From positions 1 through 31,072 of the forward strand of contig JBPCMS010000062.1 in NCBI GenBank assembly GCA_051002015.1: DNA of 31,072 nucleotides, read 5' to 3'. The notes under the pieces were generated by a model that was not told where the DNA came from, made no database searches, and saw only the letters and a program-made list of their open reading frames with translations. Shown piece after piece: positions 1 to 7,128 of this stretch. The translations under genes were made by a program, and so were the position numbers. Source of the stretch: JACDBE01 sp051002015 (lineage in GTDB: Bacteria; Actinomycetota; Acidimicrobiia; Spongiisociales; UBA5794). Each line of letters starts with the position of its first letter. Positions within the stretch are counted from its first letter, which is position 1.

Positions 1-1022
1 CCCGAGCCGGGGCCGAGCACAAGCGGCGCATCAAGGACCTGGTTCGTCAGCTGCTGCCGATGTCACCGTTGACCGGTGATCTCGGTGCCGCTGATCTCGC
101 CGTCCTGGAACGCTTCGCCGACCCCAACCTGCTGGTCAAGGCCGGGATCAAGCGGCTCACTACGCTAATCGTCAAAGCGTCGCACAGCCATCAAGGCGCC
201 GACCGGGCCCGGCAATGGCTCGACGCCGCCGAGTCCTCGCTCGAGCTGTACGCCGGTCACCCAGCCATCGCCTTCACCGACCTCGCCGCCGAGATCGCCA
301 CCGAAGTTCGCCTGCTACGAGCCGTCCAAACCGAACTCGCCGGCCACGCCACCGAACGGGAGAACTGCTACCGCTGGGTCGACCCCGCCGGTCTGGCTCG
401 CAGCCTGCCCGGAGTCGCCACCATCGGCGGACCCGCCCTGGTCGCCGCCATGGGCGACCCCGCCCGGTTCCGGCGGGGTAAGCAGTTCAAGGCCTTCACC
501 GGTCTGGTCCCCAAAGCATCCGAAACCGGCGACACCGACCGCAAAGGCCAACCCATGTCCAAAGCAGGGTCGTCGCTGCTGCGCACCACCCTGGTACGAG
601 CCGCCGACCACGCCCGCAAGACCGACCCCCAACTGGCCCGCATCTACCACCTGCAAATGATCGAACGGGGCAAGGACCACCTCGGGGCGCTGTGTGTCGT
701 CGCCGCCAACCTCGCTGAACGGTTCTGGGCCGTCATGGACCGCGGCATGCCCTACGTCATCTGCGACACCGACGGCCGACCCGTCACCCCCGACCAGGCC
801 AAGGAGATCATCGCCCAGCACTGGACCGTCCCCACCGAGGTGCGCGCCCGCCGCCGCAGCAAGAAGACGGGGAAGGCCCCCCAGAAGGTCCTCGCAGGAC
901 AATCGAAGCCACACGCTCAACACGCAGGCACACGGGGCGACCTTCCCCAACCAGCATCATCGACCACCACCCACACACCCGTCAACCAGAGAACCGCTTG
1001 ACAACCGATCCTCCATAGGGAA
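1..1022 (+). mobile_element. IS110-family insertion sequence, right portion
   Basis: This is the element carrying the transposase above. Only the coding 3' part and about 20 nt of downstream non-coding sequence are assigned. The right boundary is inferred. The sequence after the stop (around CTCCATAGGGAA, 1011-1022) is specific to this site, whereas from 1023 onward the sequence matches an intergenic repeat found elsewhere in the window at 21872. IS110 elements usually lack clear terminal inverted repeats, so the end cannot be read directly. The left end is outside the window. Confidence 0.6.
3..1001 (+). CDS. IS110-family transposase, C-terminal part (5' end outside window)
   Basis: The reading frame is open to the left edge of the window, so the N-terminal DEDD catalytic domain is mostly or wholly missing here. 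What is seen is a helical linker followed by the C-terminal Transposase_20 domain. Its core is the segment LPGVATIGGPALVAAMGDP, then FRRGKQFKAFTGLVPKASETG and the GQPMSKAGSSLLRTTLVRAA stretch. The serine in SKAGSS is the conserved catalytic-type serine region of IS110 enzymes. The tail is basic (RARRRSKKTGK) and then low-complexity. IS110 transposases act through DEDD and serine chemistry guided, in studied members, by a bridge RNA encoded in the non-coding end of the element. That end would lie upstream, outside the window. An internal ATG at position 60 is unlikely to be the true start because homologous-looking sequence continues 5' of it. Confidence 0.9.
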   Translation, partial: RAGAEHKRRIKDLVRQLLPMSPLTGDLGAADLAVLERFADPNLLVKAGIKRLTTLIVKASHSHQGADRARQWLDAAESSLELYAGHPAIAFTDLAAEIATEVRLLRAVQTELAGHATERENCYRWVDPAGLARSLPGVATIGGPALVAAMGDPARFRRGKQFKAFTGLVPKASETGDTDRKGQPMSKAGSSLLRTTLVRAADHARKTDPQLARIYHLQMIERGKDHLGALCVVAANLAERFWAVMDRGMPYVICDTDGRPVTPDQAKEIIAQHWTVPTEVRARRRSKKTGKAPQKVLAGQSKPHAQHAGTRGDLPQPASSTTTHTPVNQRTA

Positions 1023-1066
1023 TCAGCGGATTACGTGTCGCCACGACACCCGGGAACCTCAGGTTC
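1023..1066. repeat. 44-bp intergenic repeat, copy 1
   Basis: This copy begins TCAGCGGATTAC (1023-1034) and ends with the perfect palindrome GAACCTCAGGTTC (1054-1066). A second copy at 21872-21915 has the same two blocks at exactly the same spacing. The centre of this copy also holds an inverted repeat, GTGTCG-CCA-CGACAC (1035-1049), which is not conserved in the other copy. It lies between the convergent ends of the IS110 transposase gene and thiQ, so it could act as a bidirectional terminator, a REP-like repeat or an IS target. The sequence alone does not decide between these. Confidence 0.7.
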
Positions 1067-1126
1067 AACTTCAGCGGCCGCCGGGCGGGCCGCGGCTCGC
1101 ACCGGCGCCCGTTCGACACCCGCCAC

Positions 1127-2104
1127 CTAGGCGCTGACGGGCACCACCGCCCCGGCGTCGATGCGCACCGTTACCGGTGCTCCGAGGGGGAGCGGGGCCG
1201 GGGCGGCGCCGACCAGCTCGACCCCGTCGACGGCAACGGTGGCGTCCCAGTGCCCTCCCCGGTAAACGACCGCGGTCACCCGACCCGGGCCCTCGCCCTC
1301 GCCGTGGATCGACACCGCCGAGACGGGGATCAGCACCGTCCCGGCCATCTCGGGGAGCAGCCCCGAGGCGACCAGCGCCGTGGGGTCGACCACGTTGGGG
1401 TGGCCGAGCAACCGGGCGACAAACGCCGAGCCCGGGTCCTCCCAGAGTTGCTGCGGGGTCCCGACGGTCAACACCCGCCCGGTCCGCATGATCGCCACCC
1501 GGTCGGCCATGGCGAAGGCCTCCTCCCGGTCGTGGGTGACGTAGACGGCGGTGACCCCGAGCGTGGTGAACAGCGTCCTGGTCTCGATGGCGAGCCGGTC
1601 GCGCAGCTCGCGGTCGAGCGACCCGAGCGGCTCGTCCAGCATCACCAGTCGCGGCGAGGGGGCCAGGGTGCGAGCCAGCGCCACCCGTTGCTGCTCGCCT
1701 CCGCTCAGGCCGTGAATGCGCCGGGCGGCGAATCCGGCGAGCCCCACCAGCGCCAGCATCTCGTCGACCCTGGCCCTGATACGGGCCGGCTCCCAGCCGT
1801 TCATCCGCAGCCCGAACCCGACGTTCTCGCCCACGGTGCGATGGGGGAACAAGGCGTAGTCCTGGAACATCAGACCGAACCGGCGCCGGTGGGGCGGGGT
1901 GTCGGTGATGTCCTCGCCGTCCCACGACACGGTGCCCCGGTCCGGCCGGTCCAGCCCGGCGATGATCCGCAGCGCCGACGATTTGCCCGATCCGGATGGG
2001 CCCATCAGGGCGAGCACGGTCCCGGTGGGCACGTCGAGGTCGATGTCGACCAGGGCGTCGACGTCGCCAAAGCGGATGGCCAGGTCGCGGCAGGTCAGGC
2101 TCAG
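1127..2104 (-). CDS. thiQ: Thiamine ABC transporter ATP-binding protein ThiQ
   Basis: ATPase subunit of a thiamine (or TPP) importer, about 325 aa. Visible motifs are Walker A GPSGSGKSS (about residues 36-44), Q-loop region MFQDYALFPH, signature LSGGEQQRVALART, Walker B RLVMLDEPLGSLD and H-loop VTHDREEA. A C-terminal extension of about 90 residues resembles a TOBE-like regulatory domain. It is the last gene of the thiN-thiB-thiP-thiQ operon. No ATG, GTG or TTG lies in a sensible place. The only start that keeps the N-terminal strand is a CTG at 2104-2102, whose last two bases begin the thiP stop (CTGA overlap). A GGTGG run lies just upstream as a weak ribosome site. The next GTG would remove about 24 residues, including the first strand. 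The family assignment is sure, and the substrate follows from the operon and riboswitch. Confidence 0.92.
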   Translation of the reverse strand: MSLTCRDLAIRFGDVDALVDIDLDVPTGTVLALMGPSGSGKSSALRIIAGLDRPDRGTVSWDGEDITDTPPHRRRFGLMFQDYALFPHRTVGENVGFGLRMNGWEPARIRARVDEMLALVGLAGFAARRIHGLSGGEQQRVALARTLAPSPRLVMLDEPLGSLDRELRDRLAIETRTLFTTLGVTAVYVTHDREEAFAMADRVAIMRTGRVLTVGTPQQLWEDPGSAFVARLLGHPNVVDPTALVASGLLPEMAGTVLIPVSAVSIHGEGEGPGRVTAVVYRGGHWDATVAVDGVELVGAAPAPLPLGAPVTVRIDAGAVVPVSA

Positions 2105-3714
2105 AAGTCGCCACCGCCCCCGGGCCGGAGCCGCTCGATGGCGAGGGCGGCGATGGTGGTCAACACCATCAGGATCACCGCCAGCGCCATCGCCCGGCCG
2201 AACAACACGGCGCCGGGGCGGGCCAGCAGCCGGAAGATGGCAATGGGCAGCGTGGGGGTGTCGGGGCGGGCGATGAAGCTGGTGGCCCCGAACTCGCCCA
2301 ACGAGACGGCGAAGGCGAAGCCGGCGCCGACGGCTACCGCCCGACCGATCAGGGGACCGTCGACCTCGAGGAAGACCCGCCGCGGGGAGGCGCCGAGTGT
2401 CGCCGCCGCCTCGCGCAGCCGCTGCTGGATCCGGCGCAGCACGGGGAGGGCGGTGCGCACCACGAACGGAATCGCCACCAGGGAGTGGGCGATCGGGATC
2501 AGCCAGGGCGAGGTGCGCAGGTCGACCGGTGTGTCGAGGGCGATGAGGAACCCGAAGCCGAGGGTGACCGCCGAGGTCCCCAGGGGTAGCATCACCAACG
2601 TGTCCAACCCCTGCCCGCCCCCGGTGCGGGAGGCGACCACCACGGCGGCGATGATCCCGATGACCACGGCGATCACCGTGGCGAGGATGGCGAAGCGGAG
2701 CGAGTTGCCGATCGCCTCCAGCGGGGCCACGAACAGCCCCGAGTCGGTTGCCCTGGTGGCCAGCCCGGTGAAGTTGGTCACCCCGAAGCCGCTGTCGGTG
2801 CGCAGCGAGCGGGCCAGCAGCATCCCCACCGGGAGCCCGATCAGGGTCGCCAGCACCGCCAGGTTGGCGCCGACCACCCACCACGCCCGGCCCCGGGGAC
2901 GGGTGCGCTGGTCGGCGGGGGCGGTGGCCAGCTGGGTGGCCCGGCGCCGTTGGGTCCGCCCGTACAGCGCCAGGGCGACGGTCACCCCGACGAGCTGGAT
3001 CACCGCCAGCGCCGCCGCCACACCGAGGTCGAGCAGCGCGGTCGCCTGCCGCCAGATCTCCACCTCCAGGGTGGCGAGGCCGATCCCGCCGAGAATCAGG
3101 ATGATCCCGAACGAGGTGAAGGTGAACAGAAACACGATCGACGCCGCCGAGGCGATGGCGGGGGCGAGCAGGGGGAGGGTGATCCGGGTCAGGGTCGCCC
3201 ACCGGCTCGCCCCCAACGTCTGCGCCGCCTCCTCGACCCTTCGGTCGAGCTGCTCCCATGCGGTGCCGACGGTGCGGACCACCACGGCGTAGTTGGCGAA
3301 GACGTGGGCGATGAGGATGGCGGGGACGGTGCGGCGCAGATCGATCCCGAGCGGACCGCCGGGGCCGAGCAGGGCGAGGAAGGCGGTTCCGGTCACCACC
3401 GTCGGTAGGACGAACGGGACCACGGTGGCCGCCAGCAGCGTGCGCCGCCCCGGGAACTGGTAGCGGGCGAACACGTACGCCGCCGGGAGCCCGATGGCCA
3501 GGGTGAGGGCGGTCGAGGCCACCGCCTGCCACAGGGTGAACCACACGATCCCCACCAGCGACGGACGCTGCAGGGCGGTCAGTATCGGGCTGCTCCCGTC
3601 CCCGGCCTCCCCGGTGAGGGCGGTGACCATGACCGTGACCATGGGGTACACGAAGAAGTACCCGAGGAAGGCGATCGGGATGGCGGCGAGGGCCAGCCCC
3701 ACGGGTCGGCGCAT
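2101..3714 (-). CDS. thiP: Thiamine ABC transporter permease ThiP
   Basis: Membrane subunit of the thiamine importer, about 537 aa, close to the usual length of ThiP (fused double permease). Two homologous halves each carry transmembrane helices and an EAA loop that contacts the ATPase: EEAAQTLGASRWATLTRITL in the first half and REAAATLGASPRRVFLEVDG in the second. The chosen start is the ATG at 3714-3712, giving MRRPVGLALAAIPIAFLGYF, which begins directly with a membrane segment. Its A is the last base of the thiB stop codon (TGATG), so the two genes are translationally coupled. An upstream in-frame start at 3747 would add 11 residues inside thiB and is less likely. It overlaps thiQ by 4 nt if thiQ starts at CTG. 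Confidence 0.93.
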   Translation of the reverse strand: MRRPVGLALAAIPIAFLGYFFVYPMVTVMVTALTGEAGDGSSPILTALQRPSLVGIVWFTLWQAVASTALTLAIGLPAAYVFARYQFPGRRTLLAATVVPFVLPTVVTGTAFLALLGPGGPLGIDLRRTVPAILIAHVFANYAVVVRTVGTAWEQLDRRVEEAAQTLGASRWATLTRITLPLLAPAIASAASIVFLFTFTSFGIILILGGIGLATLEVEIWRQATALLDLGVAAALAVIQLVGVTVALALYGRTQRRRATQLATAPADQRTRPRGRAWWVVGANLAVLATLIGLPVGMLLARSLRTDSGFGVTNFTGLATRATDSGLFVAPLEAIGNSLRFAILATVIAVVIGIIAAVVVASRTGGGQGLDTLVMLPLGTSAVTLGFGFLIALDTPVDLRTSPWLIPIAHSLVAIPFVVRTALPVLRRIQQRLREAAATLGASPRRVFLEVDGPLIGRAVAVGAGFAFAVSLGEFGATSFIARPDTPTLPIAIFRLLARPGAVLFGRAMALAVILMVLTTIAALAIERLRPGGGGDF

Positions 3715-4781
3715 CACCGCAGCAGGTCCGTCCACTCCTGGATCCACCGCTCCCGATTGGCGTCGATCTCATCGGGTGCCACGGTGATCGGCTCGTCGAC
3801 GGGGAAGGCGTGCTCGACGAACACCTCGGGTAAGGGCGTCTCCTCGACCACGGGGAACACGAACATGTTGAGCGGGATGTCCTCCTGGAAGGCTGCGGAA
3901 AGCATGAAGTCGATGAGCTGCCGGGCCGCTTCCTCGTGCTCGGTGCCACCCAGTATCCCGGCGAACTCGATCTGGCGGAAGCATCCCTGGGTCATCGACC
4001 CGGTGGGCGCCTCGTCGGGAGGGGTCTCGGCGAAGAACACCTCGGCCGGGGGAGAGCTGGCGTACGACACCACCAGGGGTCGGTCCCCGGTGTCGCTGGC
4101 GGCGGTGAAGGACCCGTAGTACGCCTCCTCCCATCCGGAGGCGACCAGGACGTCGTTGGCGGCAAGCGCCTCCCAGTAGGTATGCCACCCGTCGTCGCCC
4201 TCACCGAAAACACCGATCGTCGCCAACAGGAAGGCGAGCCCGGGCGACGACGTGGCCGGGTCCTCCACCACCAGCATCCCCCGGTAGCGGGGGTCGACGA
4301 GGTCGTCGAGGGTCTCCGGGGGCTCGACCCCGGCGGCAATAAGCGCCGCCTTGTCGTAGTTGACGCAAACGTCGCCGTAGTCGACCGGGGTCACCCGATG
4401 CTCGGCATCGAGCTGGAGTTGGTCCGGCACCGCATCGAGGGCGGGGGATTCGTAGGCGACGAACAGGTCTTCCTCCAGCGCCCTGGTAAGGAAGGTGTTG
4501 TCCACCCCGAACAGCACGTCGGCGATGGGATTGTCCCTGGTGAGGATCGCCTGGTTGAGCATGGTGCCGGCATCCCCGCCCTTGAGCAGCTCGACCGTTA
4601 TCCCGGTCTCCCCGGTGAAGGAGGCGAGGACGGCGTCCGATACCAGGAACGAGTCGTGGGTGAGGAGGGTGATGGAGACCGGGCCGGGGTCGGTGGTCGC
4701 GGTCGAGTCGTCGTCGCCTCCGCAGGCGGCGACGACCAGGACCAGCACAAGGGCCCGGGCGAGACGGCGGGGCGGCCTCAT
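3714..4781 (-). CDS. thiB: Thiamine ABC transporter substrate-binding lipoprotein ThiB
   Basis: Solute-binding protein of the thiamine importer, about 355 aa. The N-terminus is a lipoprotein signal: basic MRPPRRLARA, hydrophobic LVLVLVV, then lipobox VAAC with the acylated cysteine at residue 20, followed by an acidic linker (GGDDDSTATTD). The mature part starts with ITLLTHDSFLVSDAVLASF, typical of the ThiB branch of the iron/thiamine/putrescine binding family, and includes VLFGVDNTFLTRALEED and the CVNYDK segment. The start at 4781 overlaps the thiN stop in an ATGA motif, so the genes are coupled. The protein would be anchored outside the cytoplasmic membrane and deliver thiamine to ThiPQ. 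Thiamine as substrate follows from sequence resemblance and the TPP riboswitch upstream; TPP or thiamine monophosphate are possible too. Confidence 0.92.
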   Translation of the reverse strand: MRPPRRLARALVLVLVVAACGGDDDSTATTDPGPVSITLLTHDSFLVSDAVLASFTGETGITVELLKGGDAGTMLNQAILTRDNPIADVLFGVDNTFLTRALEEDLFVAYESPALDAVPDQLQLDAEHRVTPVDYGDVCVNYDKAALIAAGVEPPETLDDLVDPRYRGMLVVEDPATSSPGLAFLLATIGVFGEGDDGWHTYWEALAANDVLVASGWEEAYYGSFTAASDTGDRPLVVSYASSPPAEVFFAETPPDEAPTGSMTQGCFRQIEFAGILGGTEHEEAARQLIDFMLSAAFQEDIPLNMFVFPVVEETPLPEVFVEHAFPVDEPITVAPDEIDANRERWIQEWTDLLR

Positions 4782-5485
4782 GAGCGCCGCTCCTCGTGGA
4801 CCACCAGCACCGTCCCCGAAGCGAGGGACACCGTGGCCTCGACACTGGTGAGCACGTTGCTGATCCCGCGGCTCGACCCGTGCTCGAGCAGGTCGCCGGA
4901 CAGCACCCAACGCAGCCCGGTGGTGGCAACCCCTCCGGCAGACCCCCCGGTGGGAAGCAGCGAGACCAGGTCGCCGGGCAAGCCCTCGACGGTGACCGGG
5001 CGACCGGGCCGAGCCACCATGACCCGGGCCGATCCGACCAGCCACCTGATGTCGATGCCTTCGTGACGGGGGGCGGCGATGATCTGGGCGTTGCCGAGGA
5101 GGTGGCTCAGCCTGCCCCCGCCGCCCCCGAGCACGATGCACTCGGTGAAGCCGGCGGCGGCCACCCGCTGCAGGGCGAGATCGAGGTCGGTGTCGTCCTT
5201 GTCGACCGGGTGGCGTTCGACCGCCACCCCGCCGCTCTCTGCTCGGGCGAGGGCATCGGGCGACACCGAATCGAGGTCGCCGATCACCAGGTCGACCTCG
5301 AGACCGTTGGCGACGGCGGTATCGAGACCGGAGTCGGCGGCGATGACGGTGCGCTCCGGTGGGAGCTGGGCGAGCAGCGCCGGGTCGAAGCCGACGCCGC
5401 CGGTGATCACCACGGCGACGCCGCCGCCGGGTACGGGGCGGAGGGGCCGGTCGGCCGCCGCCGGTATGGGTTGGGTCATGTCCAC
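4778..5485 (-). CDS. thiN: Thiamine pyrophosphokinase
   Basis: Transfers pyrophosphate from ATP to thiamine to give thiamine pyrophosphate, so thiamine brought in by the downstream transporter is activated directly. It has about 235 aa in two parts, as in the family. The N-terminal catalytic domain carries AADSGLDTAV, DLVIGDLDSVS, DKDDTDLDLAL and GGGGGRLSHLLGN (the Asp-rich ATP/Mg and thiamine-binding motifs). The C-terminal beta domain includes GDLVSLLPTGG and the SSRGISNVL segment. The start is either GTG at 5485 or ATG at 5479, two codons apart. The GGAGGG ribosome site at about 5491-5496 is 5 nt from the GTG and 11 nt from the ATG, which favours GTG. That ribosome site lies in the 3' end of the TPP riboswitch. 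First gene of the operon. Both gene names thiN and tnr/TPK are used for this enzyme. Confidence 0.92.
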   Translation of the reverse strand: MDMTQPIPAAADRPLRPVPGGGVAVVITGGVGFDPALLAQLPPERTVIAADSGLDTAVANGLEVDLVIGDLDSVSPDALARAESGGVAVERHPVDKDDTDLDLALQRVAAAGFTECIVLGGGGGRLSHLLGNAQIIAAPRHEGIDIRWLVGSARVMVARPGRPVTVEGLPGDLVSLLPTGGSAGGVATTGLRWVLSGDLLEHGSSRGISNVLTSVEATVSLASGTVLVVHEERRS

Positions 5486-5488
5486 GCG

Positions 5489-5597
5489 CTCCCTCCGCTG
5501 GTGTGATCCAGATCAGGTTCCACGGGTCGGTGACATGCGCCTGTCGGCTCCGGTCACCCTCTCAGCTCGGCGTACCCGAACTCCCCGGGGTGGGTTG
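5489..5597 (-). promoter_or_regulatory. TPP riboswitch (THI element)
   Basis: Read on the minus strand, the region shows the conserved TPP-aptamer blocks in order: GGGGAG near the 5' end, GAGCTGAGAGGGT (CTGAGAG at 5559-5565), a P3 stem of GGTGAC paired with GTCACC, then ACCCGTGGAACCTGATCTGGAT (AACCTGATCTGGAT at 5506-5519), CACCAGCG and GGAGGGAG. These match the CUGAGA and CCUGAUCUGG-type pyrimidine- and pyrophosphate-sensing parts. The last block holds the ribosome-binding site of thiN. Binding of TPP, which stabilises the closing stem, would therefore be expected to hide it and turn off translation of the thiamine operon. No clear intrinsic terminator was seen, which supports translational control (inference). 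Confidence 0.93.
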
Positions 5598-5604
5598 TTC
5601 CCAC

Positions 5605-5635
5605 ATCGTAGCCGGGCAGGCCGGCTCACAGGAAA
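5605..5635 (-). promoter_or_regulatory. Candidate promoter of the thiamine operon
   Basis: On the minus strand a -10-like TACGAT (5610-5605) lies about 7 nt before the expected start of the riboswitch, with a weak -35-like TTTCCT (5635-5630) 19 nt upstream. The position is right for a transcript beginning at the aptamer. The -35 box is poor, so this is tentative. Confidence 0.35.
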
Positions 5636-5674
5636 CGAGGACGCGAAAACTTTCGGTGTCATTCACTTGACAAG

Positions 5675-5707
5675 ATGACATCATTATGACAGCATTACGA
5701 CATCACA
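5675..5707 (+). repeat. 11-bp tandem repeat, candidate operator
   Basis: Three head-to-tail 11-bp units: ATGACATCATT (5675-5685), ATGACAGCATT (5686-5696) and the less exact ACGACATCACA (5697-5707). Two more TGACA-type motifs lie close by: TTGACA at 5667 and TGTCAT in the opposite sense at 5658. The 11-bp period places each unit on the same face of the helix. The array ends 30 bp before the start of the 43-aa gene, whose neighbour encodes a ribbon-helix-helix-like segment. Such proteins bind short tandem sites cooperatively, so this is a plausible autoregulatory operator (inference). It also lies between this cassette and the divergent thiamine operon. Confidence 0.6.
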
Positions 5708-5737
5708 CCCCACACCCGAGATGTCAGGAGAGACACC

Positions 5738-5869
5738 ATGATGTGGTACAACAACCCCGACGCCGTCAACGCCACCCACATCGCCATCATCGCCAAGCGG
5801 ACCTCCAAGGCCGACCGGCGCCGGCTGATGCGGCTTATCGACGGCGGCGACGCCACCGCTCGCCACTGA
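5738..5869 (+). CDS. Small basic protein (43 aa), first gene of RHH/DUF4097 cassette
   Basis: The protein begins MMWYNNPDAVNATHIAIIAK and ends RRRLMRLIDGGDATARH. The ribosome-binding site AGGAGAG (5727-5733) lies 4 nt before the first ATG (5738) and 7 nt before a second ATG (5741). It is short, basic in the middle (KRTSKADRRRLMR) and has no signal or membrane segment. It uses the same GC-ending codons as its neighbours, which supports real coding. It is followed after 33 bp by the RHH gene on the same strand. The family is not recognised and no function is offered. The helix-friendly AIIAKRTSKADRRRLMRLI stretch could be an interaction helix (inference). Confidence 0.65.
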   Translation: MMWYNNPDAVNATHIAIIAKRTSKADRRRLMRLIDGGDATARH

Positions 5870-5902
5870 GGCGGGCCCGACCAGGACGAGAGGAACGCAG
5901 CG

Positions 5903-6346
5903 GTGGACACCAGGAGCATCATCAGCGGGATCGAGGCGGCGCTGGCCGACCAGCTCGCCCTGGTGGGGGGCGATCCGGTCGTCGCCGCCGCCGGTGAGGC
6001 CATCATCGCCGCCCTCCGCCCGGCCATGGGGCGAGCGGTGATGGAGGTCGCCGAGCAGGCGGCGCTCGAGGTGGGCGCCCAGCTCCCCGACCATCAGGTC
6101 GAGGTGGTGCTGCGCGACGGCGACCCGGCCGTCGTGGTCCGCACCGAGACCAGCAGCGTGACCTTCTCGACCGACGACCTCGACGCCCGGCTCACCCTTC
6201 GGCTCCCCCCGCAGCTCAAGAACGACCTGGAGCAGGCGGCGCGCTCGGCAGGGGACTCCATCAACGCCTATGTGATCCGCTCGCTGGCCGGCAAGGGGTC
6301 CACCGCCAGGGCGGGTCGGCGCATGTCGGGGACCTTCGATACATGA
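5903..6346 (+). CDS. Protein with C-terminal ribbon-helix-helix (HicB/Arc-like) segment
   Basis: 147 aa from a GTG start with a GAGAGGAA ribosome site about 10 nt upstream. The N-terminal part (about 1-90) is alanine-rich helix followed by strands (QVEVVLRDGDPAVVVRTE). The C-terminal part, LTLRLPPQLKNDLEQAARSA then GDSINAYVIRSLAGK (about 97-133), has the pattern of an Arc/MetJ or HicB-type ribbon-helix-helix: strand, helix, turn with GDSIN, second helix. Such folds bind DNA as dimers. The gene sits between the 43-aa gene and the DUF4097 gene, whose ATG overlaps its stop (ATGA), so the last two are translationally coupled. The repeat array at 5675-5707 is a candidate binding site. No HicA-like toxin is visible, so a toxin-antitoxin role is not supported. 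Confidence 0.8.
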   Translation: MDTRSIISGIEAALADQLALVGGDPVVAAAGEAIIAALRPAMGRAVMEVAEQAALEVGAQLPDHQVEVVLRDGDPAVVVRTETSSVTFSTDDLDARLTLRLPPQLKNDLEQAARSAGDSINAYVIRSLAGKGSTARAGRRMSGTFDT

Positions 6347-7110
6347 GCAGCCGTCTCGAGCAGTTCGCCGTCGGGGAGCGGTTCCGGGTAGAGGCGACCA
6401 CAACCTCGGGGGAGATCACCGTCCGCTCCGGCAACCCGGGCGAGGTCGTGGTCAGGGTCGATGGCCCCGCCGCCGACGACTACCGGATCTCCCAGCACGG
6501 CGACACCATCAGCGTCGTCCCCGAGCGTTCCGGGATCCTGCGCCGGTTCAGCGCCACCGAGGTCTTCCTCGAGCTCCCGCCGGGAGGCTCGCTGTCGCTC
6601 ACCACCGCCTCCGGCGACATCGTGGTGCAGGCGGAGACCGCCGACCTGGAGGCGACCAGCGCCTCGGGTGACATCAGGGTCGGTTCTGTCGCCGGATCGG
6701 GCCGGATCCGGTCAGCATCTGGCGACATCTCGATGGACACGGTCGGCGGCCATCTCAGCGTCGACACCGCCGCCGGCGACCTCCGGGTGGGTCGGGTCGG
6801 TAGCGACCTCAACGCCAGTTCGGCGGCGGGCGACATCGCCGTCGACTTCTGTGGCGAATGCGTCGACGTCAACACCGCCAGCGGCGATATCACCATCCGT
6901 CGGGTGGACGGCAGCGACGTCCGGGTGAAGACGATGAGCGGCGACGTCCGCCTCGGCATCCCGCCCAGACGGACACTGGAGGTCGATCTGCAGACCCTTT
7001 CGGGCGATGTCCGCAACCGGCTACCCCAAGGGGACGGGTCGCCGCCGGAGAAGCGGGTGGCCCTCAAGGTGAAGACCCTGTCCGGCGACGTCACCCTCCA
7101 AGGAGTCTGA
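6343..7110 (+). CDS. DUF4097 family beta-strand repeat protein
   Basis: 255 aa, built of about ten short repeats of 16-22 residues, each with an SGDI/SGDV-type core: TTSGEITV, TASGDIVV, SASGDIRV, SASGDISM, TAAGDLRV, SAAGDIAV, TASGDITI, TMSGDVRL, TLSGDVRN and TLSGDVTL. This is the repeated-strand pattern of DUF4097, expected to form a right-handed beta-solenoid-like sheet. There is no signal peptide and no membrane segment, so it is predicted to be cytoplasmic, unlike many DUF4097 proteins that follow a membrane anchor. Two cysteines (CGEC, about residues 170-173) lie within one repeat. It is translated in overlap with the RHH gene. The molecular role of DUF4097 is not known; a scaffold or sensor for the RHH protein is conjecture. 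Confidence 0.88.
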   Translation: MSSRLEQFAVGERFRVEATTTSGEITVRSGNPGEVVVRVDGPAADDYRISQHGDTISVVPERSGILRRFSATEVFLELPPGGSLSLTTASGDIVVQAETADLEATSASGDIRVGSVAGSGRIRSASGDISMDTVGGHLSVDTAAGDLRVGRVGSDLNASSAAGDIAVDFCGECVDVNTASGDITIRRVDGSDVRVKTMSGDVRLGIPPRRTLEVDLQTLSGDVRNRLPQGDGSPPEKRVALKVKTLSGDVTLQGV

Positions 7111-7128
7111 TGCGATTGGCGCAACTCC

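Noticed and set aside
1054..1066. GAACCTCAGGTTC (and GAACCTTAGGTTC at 21903) as LexA boxes
   Set aside because: The half-sites GAAC and GTTC are 5 nt apart rather than 4, the flanking TC/GA are absent, and both copies lie between convergent gene ends.
1250..3292. 680-aa plus-strand open frame opposite thiP/thiQ
   Set aside because: Low-complexity arginine/proline composition and no family match; antisense of well-defined genes.
1127..3949. One 940-aa minus-strand protein spanning thiP and thiQ
   Set aside because: Only the last ~325 residues are protein-like (ThiQ). The rest is an out-of-frame shadow of ThiP and ThiB.
5667..5695. TTGACA at 5667 as -35 box of the RHH/DUF4097 cassette
   Set aside because: No acceptable -10 box at 16-18 bp spacing. 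The hexamer is better explained as part of the TGACA repeat series.
5903..7110. Toxin-antitoxin (HicAB-type) module
   Set aside because: The RHH segment is HicB-like, but there is no HicA-like double-stranded RNA-binding toxin. The partner is a DUF4097 repeat protein.
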